A stretch of DNA of 64,000 nucleotides from DATGXB01 sp035298905 (GCA_035298905.1 DATGXQ010000467.1:9209-73208), one strand, 5' to 3'; numbered from the stretch's first letter, positions 9,234 to 17,893 are shown. Notes: generated by a model from the sequence alone, not told the origin. Made by a program: numbers and translations.

Positions 9234-11546
9234 ATGTCAAAACACAAAGTTCATCAACACAGCTTTAGCAACTACGCACCCTCCAAGAAGAGTAGCCCCT
9301 TGATTCAAACTCGGCCTTGGACAAACCCATATCAACAAAAAAACGACCAACTACCAGGAAAGCCCGCATACGTAGCTAATCCACCAACCACAGAAGAGTG
9401 GCAGAAAAATAACATATTACAAAGGGTGATAGAAACCAGACAAGCCGAACTACAACAACAAGCAATCCAAACCAAATTAACAGTCGGAGAACCAGGGGAT
9501 AAATACGAACTGGAAGCAGACGCAATGGCCTCTAAGGTTATGTCCATGTCTGAACCTGCGGTACAAAAAGAGTCAGAGCAAAAATTACAAACTAGACCCT
9601 TACCACAGCGTATCACCCCAGTCATACGATTAACAGCCGCCAGGAATGGGAGTATACAGGCTAAGGGTAATTTAGAAAGCCGATTAAATAGCAGTAAAGG
9701 AGGCGGTAGTCCCTTACCGAATCAAGTGCGAAGCTTCATGGAACCCCGCTTTGGAGCGAATTTTAGTCAAGTGCGGGTGCATACAGATAGTACCGCAGTG
9801 CAGATGAGTCGGGAATTAGGCGCACAGGCATTTACTCATGGTAGCGATATTTACTATGGAGAAGGCAAAGCACCAGGGAATAATGAGTTAACCGCTCATG
9901 AGTTGACCCATGTTGTACAGCAAACTGGAACTATTCAGCGTCAAAGTACACCCCTGCAACTAGCCAGAAGTAATTCCAAACCTAAAAACTCCTACAATTT
10001 AGCTAAAAAAGTAGCATTTGTTCGTGAAGAAGGTCTAAATTTACGTGAGAAACCTGAACAAAAATCAGCATCTCTAGCTAAATTAAAATTTGGTCAAAGG
10101 GTTTACATCTTAGAAGATTCTCCTCCTCAATCAGATTGGCGGAAAGTCACTGTTTTAGGAAAAACTGGTTATGTTTATACTAAAAAAATACATCAGCCAG
10201 ATGATAATTTGATACAAAAAGATCCTGCGTTGCGTCTCATCAAAGTAAAATCCGGTGAAACCTTTTGGGGTCTAGTCAAAAGAATGTATGGTATTCAAGG
10301 AAATGAAAGCACACCGGATCAAAATATTAATCGTTTTATCAATGCAATACGAGCTTTTAATAAACCAGAAGCATTTAAAGTAAAGCCGGGTGGATTGGCT
10401 AATGCTGTGATTCCTGGAAGAGATGCTGCAAATACAGAACTGATTGCAGGTGTAGATTTATGGATTCCTAGTTTTAGCATCGCAGCAAATATGAATGTAG
10501 GAACGGGAACTATAAGAGGTGAAATAGCGCGAACAATTGACAAAATAGACAGAAAAACTCAAGATTTTGTCTTAGCCTGTGAATTTTCGGGTCAGTTTAT
10601 TCCTGAAGCAGTTACCAGACATGCTGCTAACAGTGCCAAAGGATTAGTAGAGGGATTAATCAAGTTTGCGAAAGAAGCGGCAATAATCTTAGCAGGAAGC
10701 ACTACTGTTGGAGCTTTAATAGGTGCAGTTTTTGGTGCTGGTGTAGGAGCAGTACCAGGAGCAGCATTAGGGTTTGAAGCAGGTTTGTTAATTCTTAAGA
10801 TTTATGGCATATACAGGCTTGCAGAACTCGTTTTTAATATTGCTAGTAATCTAATATCACACTTACATCGATTCTTTACACTTGTCTGGACTGCTAATGG
10901 TGATCAGAAAAAACTTAAGGAAGCAGCTAGGAGTTTAGCAGAAGCTTTAGGAATTTTGGCAAGTGCGGCTTTACTAGCCTTAGCTGCGTATGTTACTAAG
11001 AAAACAGCAAAGGCTTTTAGTAAAACCAAATTTGCTCAGACTGTTGGCGAACAACCTTTAATGAAGTGGTTGGCAGAACGTCAACAGCTTAGGAGACTTA
11101 GTGAGACTAGGTTTGCTCAGAGTGTTAGTCAAACTAGATTTGCTCAGAGGCTTAGGCAACTTCAACAGTTACAAAAAGGTAGGAGAGGAAAGCCTAGCTT
11201 AAAGATTACAGCTAAGAATCCTTCTGCTAGCGAACTTCGTGCAGCAAACTTTATGAAGGATAAAGGGTATAATGTGGAGTTACGCGACCCTGTTGGAACT
11301 AGGGCTGGAGGTGGAACATCTGATTTACTTGTTGATGGAGTTCAATATGATGTGTATACTCCTAAAACCGCTAATCCTAATCGGATTATTTCAGCTATAG
11401 CCAAAAAGAATAGTCAAGCAAAAGGAATTGTTCTTGATTTGTCAGAAACAACTGTTAAGCGGAGTCAATTGGGTAACGTATTAAAACGTATTCAAGGAGC
11501 TGGTGCAACTAATATCAAAGATGTTCAAATTATTGGAGGCGAGTAA
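9234..11546 (+). CDS. DUF4157 (eCIS-type) effector with C-terminal CdiA-type tRNase domain
   Basis: A 770-residue modular toxin. Residues 85-99 (GEPGDKYELEADAMA) and about 150-232 form the DUF4157 region with an intact HELTH metal-binding motif at 222-226, the hallmark of eCIS effectors and related polymorphic toxins. Next come an SH3-like segment (about 258-318), a LysM-like segment (about 332-400), a hydrophobic Gly/Ala-rich segment (about 480-545), a second one near 580, and short repeats built on RFAQ. The last ~110 residues (GYNVELRDPVGTR, GGGTSDLLVDGVQYDV, YTPKTANPNRI, GIVLDLSETTV) resemble the CdiA C-terminal tRNA nuclease fold. A cognate immunity candidate starts two bases after the stop. 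The domain order is seen; the tRNase activity and delivery route are inference. Confidence 0.85.
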   Translation: MSKHKVHQHSFSNYAPSKKSSPLIQTRPWTNPYQQKNDQLPGKPAYVANPPTTEEWQKNNILQRVIETRQAELQQQAIQTKLTVGEPGDKYELEADAMASKVMSMSEPAVQKESEQKLQTRPLPQRITPVIRLTAARNGSIQAKGNLESRLNSSKGGGSPLPNQVRSFMEPRFGANFSQVRVHTDSTAVQMSRELGAQAFTHGSDIYYGEGKAPGNNELTAHELTHVVQQTGTIQRQSTPLQLARSNSKPKNSYNLAKKVAFVREEGLNLREKPEQKSASLAKLKFGQRVYILEDSPPQSDWRKVTVLGKTGYVYTKKIHQPDDNLIQKDPALRLIKVKSGETFWGLVKRMYGIQGNESTPDQNINRFINAIRAFNKPEAFKVKPGGLANAVIPGRDAANTELIAGVDLWIPSFSIAANMNVGTGTIRGEIARTIDKIDRKTQDFVLACEFSGQFIPEAVTRHAANSAKGLVEGLIKFAKEAAIILAGSTTVGALIGAVFGAGVGAVPGAALGFEAGLLILKIYGIYRLAELVFNIASNLISHLHRFFTLVWTANGDQKKLKEAARSLAEALGILASAALLALAAYVTKKTAKAFSKTKFAQTVGEQPLMKWLAERQQLRRLSETRFAQSVSQTRFAQRLRQLQQLQKGRRGKPSLKITAKNPSASELRAANFMKDKGYNVELRDPVGTRAGGGTSDLLVDGVQYDVYTPKTANPNRIISAIAKKNSQAKGIVLDLSETTVKRSQLGNVLKRIQGAGATNIKDVQIIGGE

Positions 11547-11548
11547 AT

Positions 11549-11788
11549 ATGCCCGGTATAAAGTGTAAATGTGGAAATGTTATTAAGACAGGGGAAATAC
11601 CAAACCCAAATGAATGGCTGATCATATCAGATGTAGATTATGATCTGTATTCCGGTAGTATAAACTCAGAAGAACTATATAAAGAAATGAAAAGTATGCT
11701 GATTTGCAACAAGTGTAGTAGACTTTGGATTTATTGGGAAGGTTCTGAAAAAGAACCTGTTGCTTATATTATTGATCCAGAGATATAA
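11549..11788 (+). CDS. Candidate immunity protein, zinc-ribbon type
   Basis: A 79-residue acidic protein with a CKCG pair at the N-terminus and a CNKC pair followed by RLWIYW near residue 50, which together would make a small zinc ribbon. The start is two bases after the effector stop (TAAATATG), so the two are almost certainly translated together. Position and size fit the immunity protein for the C-terminal nuclease. Binding to the toxin is inferred from context only. Similar small CxCG...CxxC proteins are common next to nuclease toxins, but I cannot name the family with certainty. Confidence 0.8.
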   Translation: MPGIKCKCGNVIKTGEIPNPNEWLIISDVDYDLYSGSINSEELYKEMKSMLICNKCSRLWIYWEGSEKEPVAYIIDPEI

Positions 11789-11926
11789 GGCAATAATAGG
11801 GATTCTATTGCTAGCACTGTTTAAGAAAGGTTGTTAGGATAGAATTGGTAAGCTAATCAGCATCAAAACTGTATATAATAGAAAAGAAAAGACTAAAACT
11901 AGGATGTGCTATTTTACTAGGTATGT

Positions 11927-11994
11927 GTAGGGTGGGCATTTGTTAGGTTAAATTCTGAATCAAAGCGAAAAATGGTAGTAAATGCCCACCCTAC
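11927..11994. repeat. Perfect 15-bp inverted repeat
   Basis: GTAGGGTGGGCATTT (11927-11941) is matched by its exact complement at 11980-11994, with 38 bases between. It lies 18 bases upstream of the next small gene. It belongs to the GGTGGGC-type hairpin family also seen at 2118 and 4230, and could act as a terminator or an mRNA structure. Confidence 0.75.
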
Positions 11995-12012
11995 GTATCT
12001 TTCAAAAATCTT

Positions 12013-12375
12013 ATGAATGAAGCCTCTGTATCAGTTTCTCAAGTGTTCGCAAAAGGTCACGAAATTATTGGAAAACAAGTATCTATCCAGGGAGAGTTGA
12101 TAGTATCAAGCATATCTGCTTACCTAATAGAAACTGGGAGTCAACCTGAATCTTCAGCAGAAAAAATAATTATTTTACAGGATGGCTTTCTTGAGCATTG
12201 CTTAAGCAATATACCTTGTTGGGTTGGAGGTCCTTATTGTTACTATGATCTTGCTCAAATTGAAGGTACTGTCATATCTTCCAATATTAGTGATTTTCAG
12301 TTAGGTCTATCCTCACTGAAGACTTTAACAATATTTCGCGATGAAGATGAATCTGTCTATTCGATTGATTTCTAG
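12013..12375 (+). CDS. Small protein of unknown function in the effector island
   Basis: A 120-residue protein with no signal peptide. Its pattern (VFAKGHEIIGKQVSIQGELIV, then a variable strand, then QIEGTVIS) looks like the beta-rich OB-type fold of small cytosolic proteins found near polymorphic toxins. I do not recognise a named family. It lies 225 bases after the zinc-ribbon immunity candidate on the same strand. It could be a second immunity protein for a toxin that is no longer present. No clear Shine-Dalgarno site is visible. Confidence 0.6.
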   Translation: MNEASVSVSQVFAKGHEIIGKQVSIQGELIVSSISAYLIETGSQPESSAEKIIILQDGFLEHCLSNIPCWVGGPYCYYDLAQIEGTVISSNISDFQLGLSSLKTLTIFRDEDESVYSIDF

Positions 12376-12399
12376 CGTTAGCGTTATACTTGTGAGATT

Positions 12400-12960
12400 C
12401 ATCTGATCTGTGTAAGATTCTTCAAGTGTGATCGCCAGCGTGTTAGTTAATTTGAGACATGAAACTCAATGATTGCTGCTTCACTTAATCTCAGCAGTGA
12501 TCGCTCCCTTCTTTCCCAGAAGCGTGATCGCACAACTCCCAGTATAGGCGATCGCTGTTTTTTGGAAATGAAAGCACAACTCCCAATGTAGGCGATCGCT
12601 GTTTGTTAGAACTGAAAGCACAACTCCCAATGTAAGCGATCGCTGTTTGTTGGAGGTGAAAGCATAACTCCCACTATAGCCGATCGCTTGATGAGGAAAT
12701 TGAAAAGGCGATCGTTGTTTTGTGGAACTGAAAGCGCAACTCCACTACAGGCGATCGCTGTTTGTGAGAACTGAAAGCACAACTCCCAATGTAGGCGATC
12801 GCAAGAAAGCGGGCGTTTCGCCATCGCTGTTTGTTAGAAATGAAAGCACAACTCCCAATGTAAGCGATCGCCTTTTAGTGTAATTTATCAACAGAGCGAT
12901 CGCTATAAAGTGGGCGTTTCGCCATCGTTGTTTGTTGAAATTGAACGCTTAAAAACAGCT
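12400..12960. repeat. HIP1-rich tandem repeat array
   Basis: No real gene is seen. At least six copies of a unit of about 44-47 bases (GAAAGCACAACTCCCAATGT, then AGGCGATCGCTGTTTGTT) run head to tail, varying by point changes and by two inserted blocks. The inserts (12799-12831 and 12894-12928) share a hairpin-like GCGGGCGTTTCGCCATCGC motif. A further two to three copies, with the same insert in inverted orientation, lie at 13935-14060. The array flanks small accessory genes. Confidence 0.85.
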
Positions 12961-12990
12961 TTAAAAAGTAGGAATTATCATGAATAAAGT

Positions 12991-13398
12991 ATGACTACGG
13001 TTAATGAATTGCTATCAGTAGTAACTGATTATACAATTAGCTCTGATGGGTGGGGCGATTATTATCTCGAAGTTGCCATAGAAATAGCCCAAAAGCTAGA
13101 CGAGTCCGGAAAACTTGAACAGTGTCTTCAGCATTTGCCATCACTTGATGAAGAAGCAAAGATTAGATTGATTCAGGTAATAACTAATTTTCCATCATCT
13201 CAATTATTTGAGCCTTTAATTGGTTTGTTAGCACAAGCAGAGGGAGAACTAGCAGAGGTTTTAGTAGATGGACTGCAAACTTGGTCACTGGAGAAAGAAC
13301 AGAAACAACAGTTGTGGTCGATTGCTCAAAAGTTTAGGGGTCAGTCAAAACTATTAGATATTATTATAGATAAACTTATGACTTCCATACAGCTTTAG
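12991..13398 (+). CDS. Small helical protein of unknown function in the effector island
   Basis: A 135-residue, predominantly helical, acidic protein (KLEQCLQHLPSLDEEAKIRL, LFEPLIGLLAQAEGELAEVL) that could form HEAT-like helix pairs. I do not recognise a family. It starts at ATG 12991 just after the HIP1 array. Its last three codons (ATA CAG CTT then TAG) fall inside a decayed copy of the 5' end of the DUF4157 effector gene, so the gene's 3' end was shaped by a recombination junction. An orphan immunity role is plausible from context but unproven. Confidence 0.6.
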   Translation: MTTVNELLSVVTDYTISSDGWGDYYLEVAIEIAQKLDESGKLEQCLQHLPSLDEEAKIRLIQVITNFPSSQLFEPLIGLLAQAEGELAEVLVDGLQTWSLEKEQKQQLWSIAQKFRGQSKLLDIIIDKLMTSIQL

Positions 13399-13442
13399 CA
13401 ATAACACACTTTCCAACAAGAGTAGCCTCTTAATTCAAACTA
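13387..13442 (+). pseudogene. Relic of the 5' end of the DUF4157 effector gene
   Basis: Bases 13389-13441 match 9260-9312, inside the first 80 bases of the effector gene, at 45 of 53 positions by manual alignment, in the same orientation. The shared blocks include ACAGCTTTAGCA, AAGAGTAGCC and ATTCAAACT. A weaker match (CAACTA..CCAGG) may extend the relic to about 13514, the edge of the next gene. This is best explained by an ancestral second effector copy whose body was lost. Confidence 0.75.
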
Positions 13443-13514
13443 TATAAAATATAAGTTGACAAATATTAATTTTTGTGACCATCAAGTTCGCGCAACTACT
13501 CCAGGTAAATCTCC

Positions 13515-13931
13515 ATGATAGATATTTCTCAAGCACTACCAGTATGTGAACAATGTGGCAGTCCGATGGAGGTCAGACGAGAGGGTAGTACCCAAGGGCT
13601 ATATTGTACCAATTGTGATTGGTCAGTTGTAACAACTTATATTCCTGCGATTATACTTGACGAAACCTTATACAAAGTTAGTATCCTCAATGGAGACGCT
13701 CAAAATAAACAACATATTAGAGCTGTAGCTCAAATAGTAAATGTTAATTTTTTGGCTGCAAGAAAGCTACTTCAAGAACAATCTCCTTTGATTGTGTTTA
13801 GAGGGGATGCAAAAGAAGTTGTGAGAGTTCGGGAGGTACTTTCTATGGCTGGACTTGTCTATGAGATTACCCCAGAATTTCCTTGGCAAGAAGACCAGAT
13901 TTTAGAGTTGAAAAGTTATCATTATCTGTAG
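13515..13931 (+). CDS. Zinc-ribbon protein with L7/L12 C-terminal-like domain
   Basis: A 138-residue protein. An N-terminal zinc ribbon has CEQC near residue 11 and CTNC near residue 31. The C-terminal segment (IRAVAQIVNVNFLAARKLL, IVFRGDAKEVVRVREVLSMA) resembles the alpha/beta domain of ribosomal protein L7/L12, a fold reused in small bacterial accessory proteins. It directly follows the effector relic and precedes more HIP1 repeats. By position it may be the immunity or accessory gene left behind by a lost effector; that is inference. Confidence 0.6.
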   Translation: MIDISQALPVCEQCGSPMEVRREGSTQGLYCTNCDWSVVTTYIPAIILDETLYKVSILNGDAQNKQHIRAVAQIVNVNFLAARKLLQEQSPLIVFRGDAKEVVRVREVLSMAGLVYEITPEFPWQEDQILELKSYHYL

Positions 13932-14164
13932 GAGCGCGATGGTGAAACGCCCGCTTTATAGCGATCGCACAACACCAACCACAGGCGATCGCTGTTTGTT
14001 AGACCTGAAAGCACAACACCAACCACAGGCGATCGTTGTTTGTTGGAACTGACAGAGCGATCGCACAAACCCCAACAAGAACGCTCATGCAACACCTGCT
14101 CCTTGACGGAAAAATCCGTTCATGCAACCCTTGATACAAATATCTCTTTACCTAGTGTCCTGAA

Positions 14165-16030
14165 ATGACTGTAAAAGGCTGGGGACAGTCTGTGCAAAAA
14201 ATTCGCAAATCTCTACAGCACTCGATTTTAGAAAACCATTTACTGTTTCCTGGGGTGTTGAGTGCGCTGTTCTCTATAGGATTATGGCAAGTAGGCGCTT
14301 GGGCTACCCTAGAATTACTGGGGTCTAATTTATTGTTCTGCACTCGTAACGCGCTGACTCATCCTAGTTGGGATTCACGTATTGTTGTCATTGGTATTGA
14401 TGATGCTACATTGCGTCAATATGGGCAATTTCCATTATCGCGCGATCGCTACACTCAATTATTAGAAACTCTCGAAGCTTCTCCCCCAGCAACTATCGGC
14501 TTTGATATTCTGTTTAGCGAACCCAGCAAACACGACGCAACACTAGCCGAAGCAATGGCCATCAATGGTCACGTAGTTTTAGCACTAGCTCCCAGTTTAC
14601 AGAAACAAACTTTACGTCCTGTACCAACTCTCGATCGCGTTACTACTAAAGGTCACATTGTCAGCAATGCCGATTTAGATGGAGTCACCCGTCAATTTTA
14701 CCTCTACATTGATCAAGTTCCTGCCTTTAGTATCAAGTTGGTGGAAGCTTACAACCATAGTTTACAGCAGACCGTTACCGCCAATACAAACAATTTCCAC
14801 AAATCACTGATTTCTATTCCACCTCTGCAATCAGGAGTAAAAGTACAATCAACATGGATTAACTGGATAGCACCAACTCAGCATATCCCCACCTACTCCC
14901 TTGCTGATGTGATCCAGAAAAAAGTAGATACAGCCAAACTCAAAAATAAAATTGTCTTAGTGGGACTAACTGCCACCGGTTCAAACGATCCCTCAAAAAC
15001 TCCCTATGAGCAAATACCACCAGTATCGGGTATTTATGTACACGCAGCAGCCCTAGATAATCTACTCAATCAACGATTTCTGCATAGATTACCTTGGCTA
15101 TGGGAACTGTTGCTATTATTTAGTATTGCTATTGCTGGGAGTTTGCTGCTCACTCCTGGAAAATTTTACCAACGCACTTTTGTTCTAGCATTACTGCCTG
15201 TTATTTGGTTGAGCATCTCACTATTAGCTTTAACCATATCTCATCTTTGGTTGCCTACTGCTGCCCCCATCGGCACGATTTTCTTAACTGGACTCAGCGT
15301 ACAGTGGCAGGAACAAAAACAAAAACAACAATTAATGAGTTTGTTCGCTCGTCATGTTTCTCAGGAAACAGCAGCATTAATTTGGCAACATCGGGATGAG
15401 ATTTTCCAAAATGGTCAATTAGATGCCCAAGAAATGGTAACAACGGTTTTATTTAGTGATATCCGCAGCTTTACCACGATTTCTGAAGGTATGAAACCAA
15501 GAGAGTTACTCGACTGGTTAAACTCTTATTTAGGTGCGATGGCTGAGTGTGTGCAAAAACATCATGGAGTAGTTGATAAATACATTGGGGATGCGGTGAT
15601 GGCTATTTTTGGTGTTCCCTTTCCTCATACCCAAGCCGAACAAATTCAGCAGGATGCCATTGATGCTGTGTCTGCGGCAATTGCTATGCAGGAAAGATTA
15701 GTTTTGTTAAATCAAGAATTAGAACGTCTGGGCAAACCTACTATCAGCATCCGCATTGGTATTCATACAGGTTTAGTAGTTGCTGGCAGCATTGGCGGCT
15801 CTCAAAGATTAAATTATTCTGTCTTAGGAGATGCTGTCAATATTGCTGCGCGGTTGGAACAACTTAATAAAAACACCACAGAGGGAAACCCTTATAATAT
15901 CTTAATCAGCGAAACAACATTTCAGCTAATTAAACAGCACTTTCCTACCCAAAAAGTACAGCAGTTAAAGCTGCGTGGACGGCAACAATTAACAATGATT
16001 TACTCTGTTACAGGCAAGCAGATCAAGTAA
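14165..16030 (+). CDS. CHASE2-domain class III nucleotide cyclase
   Basis: A 621-residue membrane sensor that should make cAMP. After a short cytoplasmic start and a first membrane segment (about 28-45) comes a periplasmic CHASE2 domain (IVVIGIDDATLRQYGQFP, then TIGFDILFSEPS), then three closely spaced membrane segments (about 313-385), a short linker and the class III catalytic domain. Both metal-binding aspartates are present (VLFSDIRSFT and KYIGDAVMAIFG), as are the GIHTGLVVAG and LGDAVNIAARLE motifs, so it should be active. Adenylate rather than guanylate specificity is assumed from the cyanobacterial family. The FecR gene downstream is on the same strand (128-base gap) and is a frequent partner. 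Confidence 0.93.
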   Translation: MTVKGWGQSVQKIRKSLQHSILENHLLFPGVLSALFSIGLWQVGAWATLELLGSNLLFCTRNALTHPSWDSRIVVIGIDDATLRQYGQFPLSRDRYTQLLETLEASPPATIGFDILFSEPSKHDATLAEAMAINGHVVLALAPSLQKQTLRPVPTLDRVTTKGHIVSNADLDGVTRQFYLYIDQVPAFSIKLVEAYNHSLQQTVTANTNNFHKSLISIPPLQSGVKVQSTWINWIAPTQHIPTYSLADVIQKKVDTAKLKNKIVLVGLTATGSNDPSKTPYEQIPPVSGIYVHAAALDNLLNQRFLHRLPWLWELLLLFSIAIAGSLLLTPGKFYQRTFVLALLPVIWLSISLLALTISHLWLPTAAPIGTIFLTGLSVQWQEQKQKQQLMSLFARHVSQETAALIWQHRDEIFQNGQLDAQEMVTTVLFSDIRSFTTISEGMKPRELLDWLNSYLGAMAECVQKHHGVVDKYIGDAVMAIFGVPFPHTQAEQIQQDAIDAVSAAIAMQERLVLLNQELERLGKPTISIRIGIHTGLVVAGSIGGSQRLNYSVLGDAVNIAARLEQLNKNTTEGNPYNILISETTFQLIKQHFPTQKVQQLKLRGRQQLTMIYSVTGKQIK

Positions 16031-16158
16031 TTTCATGGTCTAATTAGATGAATATTTATCTAAGTTATAGTAATATTTACAACTATTTTATGTGAGAATT
16101 TACTGTGTCAGGCTGGGATGCAACCAGCCAACTAACAAAGATTTAGGGTGTAGGTGTG

Positions 16159-16995
16159 ATGAAAGCTTTTTGGACAAGTAACTTGATATTTTTGGTGATG
16201 ATTGGCTTAGTTAGTGGCCTTCATGCTTCTGCTGCCAATGATAAATTAGAAATTAAAGGCGATCGCTGGATACAGGTGCGTCGTCCCATTGGACAAGTAT
16301 TTTATACCCGTGGTCAAAAATCCCAACCTGCCCGTAACGGTATGCAACTCCAATCAGTTGGGGATACAATTACTACTAAACAAGGTTCTAGCGTAGTTTT
16401 AGCCATTGATATAGGTACTGGCTTAATTAAAGTTTCTGAAAATACAACAATAACTGTACAGAAACTCCTCACCGGCAAGAAAGGTGAACGCATCACCGAA
16501 CTTCAGGTCAAGACTGGGCAAGTTCGTTTGCAACTTCGTCCCTTAACTGATGCCAATTCCCGTGTAGAAATTCATACCCCGGCGGGGGTAGCTGGGGTGC
16601 GGGGGACTGACTTTGGTGTGAGTGTACAGCAAGATGGCAAAATGGGGGTCGGGACTCAAGAGGGTAGCGTAGCTACTAATGCTCAAGGACAGACAGTTTT
16701 AGTTAAGGGTGGGTTCCAAAATCTGACCATTCCCGGACAACCACCTTCCCCACCAGTACCACTGCGGGAAGATACTCGTTTAAACATCAGTCAACTTGTA
16801 GCTAATGGTAGCAAAGTGAGAATTGTGGGTACTGTTGACCCAGTAAATTTACTGCTAATTGCCCAAGCACCTCAGAACATTGATGTTAACGGCCAATTTG
16901 ATGTTACTGTTCCTTTACTCCCTAACCGCAAAGTAGAAGCGGTTGTCGTCACACCGTTAGGGAAAAAGCAACTATACCAAATCGCTGTTCCCTAA
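16159..16995 (+). CDS. Exported FecR-domain protein
   Basis: A 278-residue protein with an N-terminal signal peptide (MKAFWTSNLIFLVMIG, cleavage near ASA). A FecR-type domain follows, with the characteristic runs GDTITTKQGSSVVLAID and the VEIHTPAGVAGVRGTDFGV signature. ATG 16159 is taken as the start, immediately after an in-frame GTG. FecR domains bind polymers or sense envelope signals. The association with a CHASE2 cyclase suggests the two act in one envelope-sensing pathway. No sigma factor of the FecI type is nearby. Confidence 0.88.
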   Translation: MKAFWTSNLIFLVMIGLVSGLHASAANDKLEIKGDRWIQVRRPIGQVFYTRGQKSQPARNGMQLQSVGDTITTKQGSSVVLAIDIGTGLIKVSENTTITVQKLLTGKKGERITELQVKTGQVRLQLRPLTDANSRVEIHTPAGVAGVRGTDFGVSVQQDGKMGVGTQEGSVATNAQGQTVLVKGGFQNLTIPGQPPSPPVPLREDTRLNISQLVANGSKVRIVGTVDPVNLLLIAQAPQNIDVNGQFDVTVPLLPNRKVEAVVVTPLGKKQLYQIAVP

Positions 16996-16999
16996 TAGT

Positions 17000-17221
17000 T
17001 CAAACTGGTTCAGGGATAGTTTGGGGTATTGGGCCTGGTACAGTTTGCGGAATGGGACTTGGTACGGTTTCGGGGGGAATTGCTGGAATTGTTTGCGGAA
17101 TAGTCCCTGGTACGGGTTCTGGTGCTGGTGCTGGGACAGTTGGGGGAGGTGCTGGTGTTGGTATAGGTTCTGGGTTAGGTATGCGCGGTTCAGGGATAGA
17201 GATGGAAACGGGGTAAATCAT
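17000..17221 (-). CDS. Proline-rich low-complexity reading frame (doubtful)
   Basis: A 73-codon frame made almost entirely of Pro-containing repeats (IPQTIPAIPPETVP, PSPIPQTVPGPIP). It ends four bases from the FecR stop, in convergent orientation. The DNA is internally repetitive (GGTACAGTTTGCGGAAT-type units). It could encode a tiny Pro-rich peptide or be a simple-sequence expansion without coding function; the second is at least as likely. Confidence 0.25.
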   Translation of the reverse strand: MIYPVSISIPEPRIPNPEPIPTPAPPPTVPAPAPEPVPGTIPQTIPAIPPETVPSPIPQTVPGPIPQTIPEPV

Positions 17222-17893
17222 CTTAATCTAATTGTTTTACCTCAACTTCCCCAACCTAAAGGATAAATCAAGTTCTTGACATCTTCCTAAATGACTATAG
17301 CAATTCAAAATTGGGAATGTGGAATTTGATCAGGGTTGCAACTTTACAGTTATTAACTTCTTTTAGTAAATTAGTATGAGAAGCGCGATCGCACAACTGA
17401 ATATTAAGGATCAGTTTTGGGATGTAAGTATAATTTTATTCCTAGATTACTAACTTTAATTTATCTAACATTTGATGTAGCATCTTACTCAACCGGGTTA
17501 TCCATTGAGTTTATTTACTTTATTTACCCTATGCGGGATTAACTCATACCAAAATTTTGATATTTTGGTAATAAATGTGTAAAATAAGTCAATACTAACA
17601 GTTTACACTGTATTTTTGAATCAAAAGCATACAGCATTGCTGTATCTATAAAATCTTAAATTAGGTTAGAAATTGCCTCAAGGAGAATCAAGATTGAAAG
17701 TAGGGACACGGCATTAGAAACATTGTTGTCAAATAGAAATCTCACCTATGCCGTGTCCCCACCCCTATCAGGCTAGGCTTGTGCCATTGGGTTTGTTCAC
17801 GTTTCATTTAGGATTGCTATAGTTTGAATAATTCTTATAGAAGGCATCTACAAAGACAATCTAAAAATCCTCTCACAGTAACTCTAATAACTT
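17222..17893. other. Long intergenic region without a gene
   Basis: I see no open frame or RNA gene with support. The stretch is AT-rich, with one HIP1 site near 17386 and a 55-bp MITE-like element at 17704-17758. The last ~100 bases should contain the promoter of the toxin-antitoxin pair. Confidence 0.6.
17704..17758 (+). mobile_element. MITE-like element, 55 bp (family B, copy 1)
   Basis: Perfect 11-bp terminal inverted repeats GGACACGGCAT/ATGCCGTGTCC enclose a 33-base AT-rich core. A second element of exactly the same length and ends lies inverted at 39272-39326, and homology extends a few bases outside (GAAAGTAG). It has no coding capacity, so it would be mobilised in trans. Confidence 0.75.

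Noticed and set aside
12606..12824. Minus-strand frame of 72 codons with repeated LHWELCFQF
   Set aside because: It is produced by translation of the HIP1 tandem repeat units and has no family pattern.
12500..12950. Regularly spaced repeats that could suggest a CRISPR array
   Set aside because: The units are tandem with no unique spacers of constant length, and no cas genes are near.
17021..17266. Plus-strand frame rich in Trp, Cys and Gly
   Set aside because: It is the complement of the proline-rich simple repeat and has an unnatural composition.
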